From contig CAKOSP010000002.1 in assembly GCA_934102335.1 (NCBI GenBank), positions 1 to 64,000 on the forward strand: a DNA stretch of 64,000 bases, read 5' to 3'. This DNA comes from an uncultured Bacilli bacterium (lineage in GTDB: Bacteria; Bacillota_I; Bacilli_A; RF39; UBA660). Under the pieces are notes generated by a model that saw only the letters and a list, made by a program, of their open reading frames with translations, did not search any database and was not told where the DNA came from. A program made the translations under genes and the position numbers. Every line of letters starts with the position of its first letter. Position 1 is the stretch's first letter. This document shows positions 54,735-61,823 of this stretch, in pieces.

Positions 54735-55064
54735 TTATGGACATTTTCCTGTTACACAATCAATACATACAGTTGCATCTTTCATAGCTTCAGCACCACC
54801 TGTAAATAGTTTGAATACAGCTCTAACTAAAGTTGGAATAAAGAATATTATAATACCCATAACTATTCTTTTTATTAAAATATTTGTGTGTTTCTTAATA
54901 TCTTCTTCTTTTCCAGCTACTACAGCTTTTCCTAAATCTACTGATCCTAAAATAATGATTAATACTGGAATAACAATTTTAAAAATTGTAACTATTGTTC
55001 CAACAAATTGCCAAATATCTTTTGTATCACTACAAAATGATTGTGCTGTTTCTAATAATAACAT
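54735..55064 (-). CDS. VirB2/TrbC-like two-helix membrane protein (first copy)
   Basis: 109 residues. Helix 1 contains IFKIVIPVLIIILGSVDLGK, helix 2 RIVMGIIIFFIPTLVRAVF, and the Cys-rich end reads CIDCVTGKC. The FKIVIP and DLGKAV words are shared with the copy at 54274, so the two are paralogues. Possibly a small pilin or a channel component of the neighbouring Tad machine. It has a strong promoter of its own. Confidence 0.6.
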   Translation of the reverse strand: MLLLETAQSFCSDTKDIWQFVGTIVTIFKIVIPVLIIILGSVDLGKAVVAGKEEDIKKHTNILIKRIVMGIIIFFIPTLVRAVFKLFTGGAEAMKDATVCIDCVTGKCP

Positions 55065-55094
55065 AATCTCACTTCTCTCTTTCTTTATAATTTT

Positions 55095-55123
55095 ATTTTA
55101 TCTAATATTTAATTAATAGTCAA
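55095..55123 (-). promoter_or_regulatory. Promoter of the first VirB2-like gene
   Basis: TTGACT (55118-55123), 17-nt spacer, TAAAAT (55095-55100) on the minus strand. Confidence 0.7.
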
Positions 55124-55143
55124 CTAAATAGCTTGAAATTCTG

Positions 55144-56154
55144 TTAAAAAATGTTAAATAATTTAGATTTTGGTTCATCATTAAACCTTGAAAAGCCTAA
55201 AGCTATTAAAAAGTCATTAACTATATCAATATACTCAAGTTTATCATCAAGTGGTGGAAGATTATAAAATACTTTTGCACCAGATTCTCTTTCAAAATCT
55301 TGAACATCTTTTTCACTTAAAACACTACGATTAAGAATTATTTTTTTACCCTTTAATTCATCAAATATCTTATTATTTCTTCTTATTAATTTATTTAATT
55401 TAATTAATCCTGGTTCAATTAAATATATTACATCACTACAAATGCTTTCTGGAGTATTGTTTAAATCAATAAGTATTACTTCAGCATTAATATTTTGAGT
55501 TATAAAACTTGGCAAAGCCATTGAATCGACACTTTCTAATTCTTTGTCATTAAAGAATATAAAATCGTGTGAGTCAATCTCTACAGCTTTGGTTTTATAA
55601 GCCTTTGATAAATGTTTTTTTAAGATGTAAGTTAAAGTAGTAGCTCCAGCATGATCTGTAATATTTTTTACACCAATTATTCTTTGAACAACTTTACCTG
55701 CCTCAATATCATTTGAAGGTTGCTTACTACCTAGGAATCCACCCCTTGTTTGAGTTTGTTCTGGTTGAGTGTTATTTAGTTGATGATATGCCGCAACGTC
55801 CTTATATTGATTTGGATTGTCAATTAAATACTTAACGGAGTCAACATTTTTAGTAAAGTTGTATATTCCCATTGAAACTAATTGAGATAAATATGTTGGT
55901 GAATTAACAATTGGAGAATCATCAAGAAGTATAATTACTTTATCCATATTAAGTCCCATAGATAATTCCTGTATTACACTTATATTTTCATAATTTTTTA
56001 CTGCAGTAATATCTAAAATCATTTTGTTAAAGAAAAAATTAGAAAATTGGCTAACTAACTCACTAGCACTAAATTCTCCATTTATACTTTTTATAACATC
56101 TATATCTAAATTTGCAAGTAGTTGTTGATATTTATTTGATACTATAACATTCAT
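55144..56154 (-). CDS. TadZ/CpaE-like ATPase family protein, degenerate P loop
   Basis: The N-terminal 130 residues resemble the receiver-like domain of TadZ/CpaE (KVIILLDDSPIVNSP; MGIYNFTKN). The C-terminal half is a MinD/ParA-type fold. At the deviant Walker A, GVKNITDHAGATTLTYIL lacks the Lys that contacts phosphate (GATT instead of GKT/S). ILIDLNNTPES follows. TadZ places the Tad machine at a cell site. Last gene after the pilin-like genes, 29 bases downstream of them. ATG with AGGAGGTAAAT. Confidence 0.7.
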   Translation of the reverse strand: MNVIVSNKYQQLLANLDIDVIKSINGEFSASELVSQFSNFFFNKMILDITAVKNYENISVIQELSMGLNMDKVIILLDDSPIVNSPTYLSQLVSMGIYNFTKNVDSVKYLIDNPNQYKDVAAYHQLNNTQPEQTQTRGGFLGSKQPSNDIEAGKVVQRIIGVKNITDHAGATTLTYILKKHLSKAYKTKAVEIDSHDFIFFNDKELESVDSMALPSFITQNINAEVILIDLNNTPESICSDVIYLIEPGLIKLNKLIRRNNKIFDELKGKKIILNRSVLSEKDVQDFERESGAKVFYNLPPLDDKLEYIDIVNDFLIALGFSRFNDEPKSKLFNIF

Positions 56155-56183
56155 ATTTACCTCCTATTTATTCTAGTATAAAA

Positions 56184-56630
56184 CTAATTTACTATTTTAA
56201 TATCCTTTGTTTGCCCTTTTATATTAAACGATCCTAATTGACCTAATACTGGTAAATTAAAATTAAAAAATAATATAACGTCAATCTGATAAAGATTATT
56301 TTTTGAATCTATTTCAGTTTTTTTTATGCAATACACGGCATTTTTCTTTGTCTTAGTAAAATATGGACCACTATTGGATAGTGATGATTCACCATCATAT
56401 CCATCTGGACAAGTTCCACGACCTTGATATCCAGTATAAGTTAAATATTTGTTTATTATTTCTCTTGAGGTTTCAGTATATCCTTCATATTTTTCTAAAA
56501 TTGAGACCATTTCATTTTTTACTTTAAATACTTTAGAATAATTTATCGCAACACTTAAGAATGCTGAAAATAATAGTACAAATGTTAATACTAATCCAAA
56601 AGTCCATGTATTTCCAATCGATTCTCTCAT
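56184..56630 (-). CDS. TadE-like pilin subunit with short MRESIG leader
   Basis: 148 residues starting MRESIGNTWTFGLVLTFVLL, a six-residue polar leader and one hydrophobic helix to about residue 27. The exported domain has the pair CPDGYDGES and YCIKKTE and ends with beta strands (LPVLGQLGSFNIKG). It is like its neighbour at 56639 (LPVLGSVFSF near the end), so the two are paralogues. Role: minor pilin (TadE/TadF-like). Nine bases separate it from the previous gene. Confidence 0.65.
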   Translation of the reverse strand: MRESIGNTWTFGLVLTFVLLFSAFLSVAINYSKVFKVKNEMVSILEKYEGYTETSREIINKYLTYTGYQGRGTCPDGYDGESSLSNSGPYFTKTKKNAVYCIKKTEIDSKNNLYQIDVILFFNFNLPVLGQLGSFNIKGQTKDIKIVN

Positions 56631-56638
56631 TTAACCTC

Positions 56639-57085
56639 CTACTCGTTACAATATGAATATAACTCTTTAGTTTTTCCCGTCTCACTAAAACTAAATACCG
56701 AACCTAAAACGGGAAAATCAAGTTTATAAAAAACCTTAATTTCATAGTAACATCCGCCTGTTTCTCTTCCTGTATTAATCTTTTTTATGCAAACAGCAGG
56801 ATTGGTGGAAGTTGGTTTTCCATCCCTTGCATAGCCCTTGGCGTTATTGTCACATTTTTTTCCAGTCGTAAAGTATCCATCTTTACTTAATAAATCTATT
56901 ATGCCACTATCTAAATTCTTTTTACTTAAATCTACTCCATCTTTACTTTCAATATAATTAATCAAATCATCTTTTACTGCAAAAGCTTTAGAGTGATTTA
57001 TGGTAAGACACATTATTGCAGTGAAAAGAAGTAAAAATAATATAACTATTTGAAATAGCCACGTGCCTCCATATGCCTCTTTCAT
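56639..57085 (-). CDS. TadE-like pilin subunit with short MKEAYG leader
   Basis: 148 residues: MKEAYGGTWLFQIVILFLLL, helix to about 28, then an external domain with ICIKKINTG-like sequence (AVCIKK), GGCYYEIKVFYKLDFP and a final Cys (YSYCNE). Paralogue of 56184-56630. The leader with Gly at position 6 is shared with three neighbours. A minor pilin role is inferred from position and topology. Confidence 0.65.
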   Translation of the reverse strand: MKEAYGGTWLFQIVILFLLLFTAIMCLTINHSKAFAVKDDLINYIESKDGVDLSKKNLDSGIIDLLSKDGYFTTGKKCDNNAKGYARDGKPTSTNPAVCIKKINTGRETGGCYYEIKVFYKLDFPVLGSVFSFSETGKTKELYSYCNE

Positions 57086-57090
57086 TTAAA

Positions 57091-57336
57091 TCACCCCTTA
57101 TATGGACATATAATCTCTATTGACTTATTATAACAGCAAGTTATTGAACCATCATTTTTAGCGGACTGCTTTACCCCCTTGCAGTTATATCCACATACTG
57201 CAGCTCCACATTTTGAATTTGAATCAAAATTTGCTCTTATCATAGGCCATAGATAACTGAAAAAAAAGGCTGCAAATGCTGCAACCGCTGTAATTACAAC
57301 GACTGAACTTGATACTTCACCTGTAGCCTCTTTCAT
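57091..57336 (-). CDS. Flp-type small pilin, MKEATG leader (second)
   Basis: 81 residues: MKEATGEVSSSVVVITAVAA, then a hydrophobic helix to about residue 33 and a short external tail with six cysteines (CGAAVCGYNC; CCYNK; IICPYKG). Helix plus small Cys-rich head fits a Flp-like pilin. It ends in TGA, rare in this window, and starts 15 bases after its paralogue. Likely one of the main shaft subunits. Confidence 0.7.
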   Translation of the reverse strand: MKEATGEVSSSVVVITAVAAFAAFFFSYLWPMIRANFDSNSKCGAAVCGYNCKGVKQSAKNDGSITCCYNKSIEIICPYKG

Positions 57337-57351
57337 CTTATCATTCCTTTA

Positions 57352-57597
57352 TTATTTGTTTTTATCTGGGCATGTAATTTGGGTAGTTGTTGTCTTACCC
57401 GTAGAGTCTGTATCAGTGTAATAACACGTACACTTACCATTAGCACAACTATTACATATAGCCGAAGCACATTGTTGGTTTGATGTTATACTTTTTTTTA
57501 TGTTTGGCCAAACAACTGCATAGAAGAATGCCCCTACTGCTGCTATTGCTACAATAACAATAACTGTCATATTTAATTCGCCTGTTGCTTCTTTCAT
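57352..57597 (-). CDS. Flp-type small pilin, MKEATG leader (first)
   Basis: 81 residues: MKEATGELNMTVIVIVAIAA, helix to about 30, then a Cys-rich tail (CASAICNSCANGKCTCYY) and a Thr-rich end. It heads the pilin group and has its own strong promoter just upstream, as expected for a major subunit needed in excess over the machine proteins. Ribosome site AAGGGAAGGAG. Cleavage after Gly6 is inferred; the usual Glu at +5 is absent. Confidence 0.7.
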   Translation of the reverse strand: MKEATGELNMTVIVIVAIAAVGAFFYAVVWPNIKKSITSNQQCASAICNSCANGKCTCYYTDTDSTGKTTTTQITCPDKNK

Positions 57598-57632
57598 AAA
57601 ATATATATCTCCTTCCCTTATTTTACAATATT

Positions 57633-57661
57633 ATTATAACTTTTTTTTATTTAAATATCAA
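57633..57661 (-). promoter_or_regulatory. Promoter of the pilin gene group
   Basis: TTGATA (57656-57661), 17-nt spacer, TATAAT (57633-57638) on the minus strand, between tadC and the first pilin gene. Confidence 0.75.
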
Positions 57662-57684
57662 TATATTTGTGTTTATAGTGTAAA

Positions 57685-58473
57685 TTAGATGTTCATCATC
57701 TGAAGTACTGCTAAAACTAAAAGAACCATTAATCCCATTCCGGTTGCGATTAACATTGACATTGTCTTTTTTTCCATTTTTTCAAGTCTATTTTTGTATT
57801 TTGTTTCTCTGGCTTTTTGCTGTAAATTAGATATAGTTCTTGAAAAAGTAAGTAGTTGTTCTTGTTTATTTTCTTGTTTTCCTAAAGACAAACGATATAA
57901 AAGACGCATCATGCGCATTGAATCTCTTACGGGATATTTTTTTGCAAATTCCATATATGGAGTAATCGTGTCATCACCTGAATTTATGGCATCAATCATT
58001 TCTTGTAAGCCCTCTTTGAATATTTCTGGAGCATCAGACATTGATCTTCCTATTGCTACTGGTACTGTATAATGTTGAATAAGTATTTCTAAACTTTTTA
58101 AATAATATGGAAGCATCGTATCAATTTGAGCTACGTGAACTTTATAATAGTTTTTTAACTGTAAATAACTTAATTTAAAAATTGCGAAGCCTACGACACA
58201 TATAACTAAAAATGTTACACCATTCATTTTGTTTATCATAAATAGTGATAAACCCACAATAGCTAAAAAGCCGTGTTTTATTCTTTTGTTGAATAAAGCA
58301 TTAGCATTAACTCCATCACCATATCTTGCTTTAACTAAAAAATCATAGTCATCTTCTTTGAGTTTTCTAAACAATAACTCGTTATCGCTTATTAATTGAG
58401 ATAGACTAATATAACCATTTAAGTTCATAAGTCCGATAACTATAACTGCTATTATAACTATTTCTATTTGCAT
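57685..58473 (-). CDS. tadC: TadC-like platform protein
   Basis: An inner-membrane GspF-like protein of the Tad machine: an N-terminal helix, a cytosolic loop, central helices (FLAIVGLSLFMINK; VTFLVICVVGFAIF), a long cytosolic helical domain (MLPYYLKSLEILIQHY; SLGKQENKQEQLL) and a last helix (ATGMGLMVLLVLAVLQMM). 262 aa. Its start overlaps the end of tadB by one base, so the pair is coupled. Confidence 0.8.
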   Translation of the reverse strand: MQIEIVIIAVIVIGLMNLNGYISLSQLISDNELLFRKLKEDDYDFLVKARYGDGVNANALFNKRIKHGFLAIVGLSLFMINKMNGVTFLVICVVGFAIFKLSYLQLKNYYKVHVAQIDTMLPYYLKSLEILIQHYTVPVAIGRSMSDAPEIFKEGLQEMIDAINSGDDTITPYMEFAKKYPVRDSMRMMRLLYRLSLGKQENKQEQLLTFSRTISNLQQKARETKYKNRLEKMEKKTMSMLIATGMGLMVLLVLAVLQMMNI

Positions 58474-59378
58474 TATTCCCCACCTACATCCTCATTATAG
58501 TATTTCTCACCAGAAATTAAGAAACCTACATTTATTATAATTATTAAGTGAAGTATAATCTGTACATACCAGATTTTTAACATATCTATATAATTTCCTC
58601 TTCCTAATAATAATTGCATTACTATAGGTAAGAAAAATAATAAAACTCCAAACATTACGAATCTTCTATGAAAATTCTTTCGATCCATTTGGTCTCTATA
58701 AACTCCTTCTACTAAAGCATCTATGTCCATAGCCATGTTTTCTAGAGCTTGCCCAGAATTTCTAGCTCCTTCTTTAGTAATCTGTAAAAATAATTGATGC
58801 ATATTTTTGACCATATAAAATGGATATTTTTCGTTAAAATAAGCAATTGATTCATCGATAGTTCCGTTAGCGTATGACATATTAATCATTTCTTTAACAT
58901 CGCTTAGTACAGGATCTTCTAATATACCTGAATCTCTTACTCCCTCTAATGACTTAACAAAACTTTGGGTTGTATTAAATTCCATTATTACGTTACTTGT
59001 ATACGTTTGAATTTGTTCAAAAACATATTCAGAATATATTCTTTGACATCTTAAATAAGCTAGATAAGGTATGAATGCCATTGATATTAAAATATACAAA
59101 ATGGTTACAATAATACTATAAAAGTAAAAATAGCTTATAACAGCAGTAAGGCCTGAAATAATTAAAACTTGTGTTGCATATTGTCGTGGTGTATATTCTT
59201 GTCCTAGTTCTTTAGCTTTTTCTCTTACTACTTTAAATGAGTATGGTGCGTATTTATTATATACATTACTTACTTTTGTAACAAAAAACTTATAAACATT
59301 TTCACCAGGATTTTGTCTATATAATATTACAAACACTGTAATGGCTAGAAGAATAAATAACTCTAATAATGCGCCCAT
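58473..59378 (-). CDS. tadB: TadB-like platform protein
   Basis: The partner GspF-like platform protein. Two helices lie near residues 70-110, followed by a cytosolic domain with YTSNVIMEFNTTQSFVKSLE and MHQLFLQITKEGARNSGQAL, and two helices at the C-terminus. It works with the TadA ATPase to extrude pilin. It lies between the ATPase gene and tadC, the standard Tad order. Confidence 0.8.
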   Translation of the reverse strand: MGALLELFILLAITVFVILYRQNPGENVYKFFVTKVSNVYNKYAPYSFKVVREKAKELGQEYTPRQYATQVLIISGLTAVISYFYFYSIIVTILYILISMAFIPYLAYLRCQRIYSEYVFEQIQTYTSNVIMEFNTTQSFVKSLEGVRDSGILEDPVLSDVKEMINMSYANGTIDESIAYFNEKYPFYMVKNMHQLFLQITKEGARNSGQALENMAMDIDALVEGVYRDQMDRKNFHRRFVMFGVLLFFLPIVMQLLLGRGNYIDMLKIWYVQIILHLIIIINVGFLISGEKYYNEDVGGE

Positions 59379-59393
59379 ATTTTCACACCCTTT

Positions 59394-60491
59394 CTATAAT
59401 TGTTCTACATCATCTGCTTGATTTTCTTTTTCGATTTCTTCAGCAAAAAGATTGTCCGGTAAATCTACTCCTTGACTTCCTAAATATTCTTTTAAATATT
59501 TAGTAGGATTATTAAATGCAACTTTGCCATCTAAATCTTTTTTGTAAATTATATTAGAACATGCTTCATTATTATCAGATACATAAAACTCAACTACTTC
59601 AACAACCTCTCTTTGGAATCTTTTTAACTCTTTACTCATGTATCCTTTGACATGGATTCCTAATTGAACATACCTATGTATTGATTTTAAAAATTGATCT
59701 ATATCTTGACTAGATTCTAAAAGAGAATAAAGACGCATAGGAATGTTTACAGCTCTATCTGAGTGAATTGTTGAGATAATGTTATGTCCTGATGAAATTG
59801 AGTTTCTTACTGCGGTTACTGCTTCAGCAGAACGAACTTCGGAAAGTAAAATCCATTTAGGATTTTGTCTCATACAAGTAACTAATACATCTGAATAAGA
59901 TGCTATATTATTAGTTTTCATTGCCACTATATCTCTGTGTGGAAATATTTTATCAAGGTGTAATTCCAAAGTATCTTCGATTGTAATTATTTTTTCATTT
60001 TCATAAGTTTTACTGGCTAAATATTTAACTAATTCTGTTTTTCCTGAACCAGTTTCACCACTTACCATGATATTGCAGTGTCCTTGAACACAGGTTATTA
60101 AAAAATCATGTAATTTTTCAGTGATATATTTTTCATCTAGTAATTTTTCTTTATTTAATCTGATCTTCGCTGGAGTTTTACGAATAACGCATGCTATACC
60201 ATTGGTAGCTATTGATTCATGAACGAAATTTAAACGCAATTCTGCACTTTCAGCATCAAGAAATGGGGAAGCCATATTAAATGTTTTCCCCATAACATTT
60301 GAGCATTGAAAAGCAAGTTTCTCCATTAGGGCGTTATTTATTTCTGGTTTTTCTACTCTAAATACGCCTTTATCTAATGTTTTTAGCCAAATATTACCTC
60401 CATTTGAATAGGAAATATCTGTAACGTTATCGTCGTCTAAATATTCTTTAAGTGCTCCAAAATCTAATTGTGAAAATATTGCATCATTCAC
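59394..60491 (-). CDS. tadA: TadA/CpaF-type secretion ATPase
   Basis: The motor of the Tad machine. An N-terminal domain (DISYSNGGNIWLK) precedes the RecA-like core with Walker A SGETGSGKTELVKYLA, the Asp box ITIEDTLEL, Walker B ILLSEVRSAEA and the His box ISTIHSDRA. 365 aa, lacking the long N-terminal extension of many CpaF proteins. It sits 21 bases after cpaB in a continuous operon. Confidence 0.9.
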   Translation of the reverse strand: MNDAIFSQLDFGALKEYLDDDNVTDISYSNGGNIWLKTLDKGVFRVEKPEINNALMEKLAFQCSNVMGKTFNMASPFLDAESAELRLNFVHESIATNGIACVIRKTPAKIRLNKEKLLDEKYITEKLHDFLITCVQGHCNIMVSGETGSGKTELVKYLASKTYENEKIITIEDTLELHLDKIFPHRDIVAMKTNNIASYSDVLVTCMRQNPKWILLSEVRSAEAVTAVRNSISSGHNIISTIHSDRAVNIPMRLYSLLESSQDIDQFLKSIHRYVQLGIHVKGYMSKELKRFQREVVEVVEFYVSDNNEACSNIIYKKDLDGKVAFNNPTKYLKEYLGSQGVDLPDNLFAEEIEKENQADDVEQL

Positions 60492-60512
60492 AAGTCATCC
60501 CTACTTTCCTTT

Positions 60513-61361
60513 TTATTCGTTTGTTTGTTGCTCTGTTGGGGTTTGTTCAGTTGTTGATTCAGTAGTTGAATTATTTCCACTTTGAACTATAGTATCCTCA
60601 ATAGATATTGTTTTAGATTCAATATAGTTTTTAAGCTCATTACTTCCATATTGAGTTTCACCAGCCTCTGCTGTATATGTTTTATTTCTAGGTACTGGTA
60701 CTAATTCTACTGAACTTAAATAAGTTGATCTTGTAAGTAATTTGTACATTTCATCAGGTACTGCAAATAAAAGCTCTGATGGTGTAGATGGTGGTGATTG
60801 ATCAAATACATTGCTTCCATTTGAATCCCTTACAGCTAAAACTTCAATACTATTAATTAACATTCCATACATTATTTTTCCTGAATCATCAGGAGCTTTC
60901 ATATAAATATCTATACGAGTTCCTGGATATATAGAGTTTGCATATGTACTATGTAAATCAACCGATAAACTAAATATTGTATATCCTGCTGGAATGTTTT
61001 CAAATACAGTATTCGGTAAAGAATCTTTTTCTACTACTTGATCTTGATAAAATAATCCACCTTCAGGAATAGATGTTCCTGTTGTTATATACTTACCTAT
61101 CAATTGTCCGGCATTTGTAATAATTTTAGCATTATTTAAAAATTTGCTATTTACTTCAATGTAGCCAATCATATCTTCAGTTATTTCTGTTGTGGCAGTT
61201 ATGGTTTGTTTTGCGTAGGGAACTTGTACTGGATTAGTTGCTTGTTTTACACGCCAGTTATAAAAGCCCCAAAGAACTACAACGCCCACTATAACACCAA
61301 GTATTGTAATTGTATTACGGTTTGTAAAAAACCTTTTAATTGTTTCGCCAATATTTCCCAT
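60513..61361 (-). CDS. cpaB: CpaB-like pilus assembly protein with SAF domain
   Basis: A membrane helix (residues 16-32, TILGVIVGVVVLWGFYNW) is followed by a SAF domain (residues about 45-110; YAKQTITATTEITEDMIG and GTSIPEGGLFYQDQV), typical of CpaB/RcpC. A second extracytoplasmic part (PGTRIDIYMKAPDD; LLFAVPDEMYKLLTRS) and a Gln/Thr-rich tail complete it. There is no outer membrane in this cell, so the partner secretin is absent and CpaB probably contacts the wall or the pilus. Confidence 0.8.
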   Translation of the reverse strand: MGNIGETIKRFFTNRNTITILGVIVGVVVLWGFYNWRVKQATNPVQVPYAKQTITATTEITEDMIGYIEVNSKFLNNAKIITNAGQLIGKYITTGTSIPEGGLFYQDQVVEKDSLPNTVFENIPAGYTIFSLSVDLHSTYANSIYPGTRIDIYMKAPDDSGKIMYGMLINSIEVLAVRDSNGSNVFDQSPPSTPSELLFAVPDEMYKLLTRSTYLSSVELVPVPRNKTYTAEAGETQYGSNELKNYIESKTISIEDTIVQSGNNSTTESTTEQTPTEQQTNE

Positions 61362-61383
61362 TTTTATTCCTCCGTTTAAATTA

Positions 61384-61806
61384 CTAACTATTTATTTTTG
61401 CAGGTTCACTGCCCTCTAATATTGCATCTATTTTATTTACAATATCAAAGTCTGATGAATCACCAGCAATGTTGAAAGAACTTGATTTACTGGATACTTT
61501 AACACTTACCTTAGGAGGTGCTTCATATATTGCATAGAATTCTATTTTATATGATTGTGTTAAAGAAGTTTCATCAGCCATTCTCCTAATAAAGCATTCC
61601 ATAAATTTTTCTTTATTGATTTTTACTTCACCATAATCTCTATAGTAAGCATAATCAACTGCATCAATCATGGCATTTTCAGTTATTTCTTTTACAAGAT
61701 AATAATCTTGTGTGTTTGTGGCAGTGACACTTCTTATTAAAAGAAGTACCACTGTAACAAATATTCCTAAAACTATTAACCAATAACCCCAAAAACTAGA
61801 TTTCAT
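61384..61806 (-). CDS. Single-helix exported protein of the Tad locus
   Basis: 140 residues with an N-terminal helix immediately after MKSSFWG, reminiscent of the MKEAxG leaders downstream, and an external domain of about 110 residues (ENAMIDAVDYAYYRDYG; KFMECFIRRM). No family named with confidence; position between a Cys-rich surface protein and CpaB suggests a minor pilin or assembly factor. Confidence 0.6.
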   Translation of the reverse strand: MKSSFWGYWLIVLGIFVTVVLLLIRSVTATNTQDYYLVKEITENAMIDAVDYAYYRDYGEVKINKEKFMECFIRRMADETSLTQSYKIEFYAIYEAPPKVSVKVSSKSSSFNIAGDSSDFDIVNKIDAILEGSEPAKINS

Positions 61807-61823
61807 TTAGTCTGTGCCCCTTT

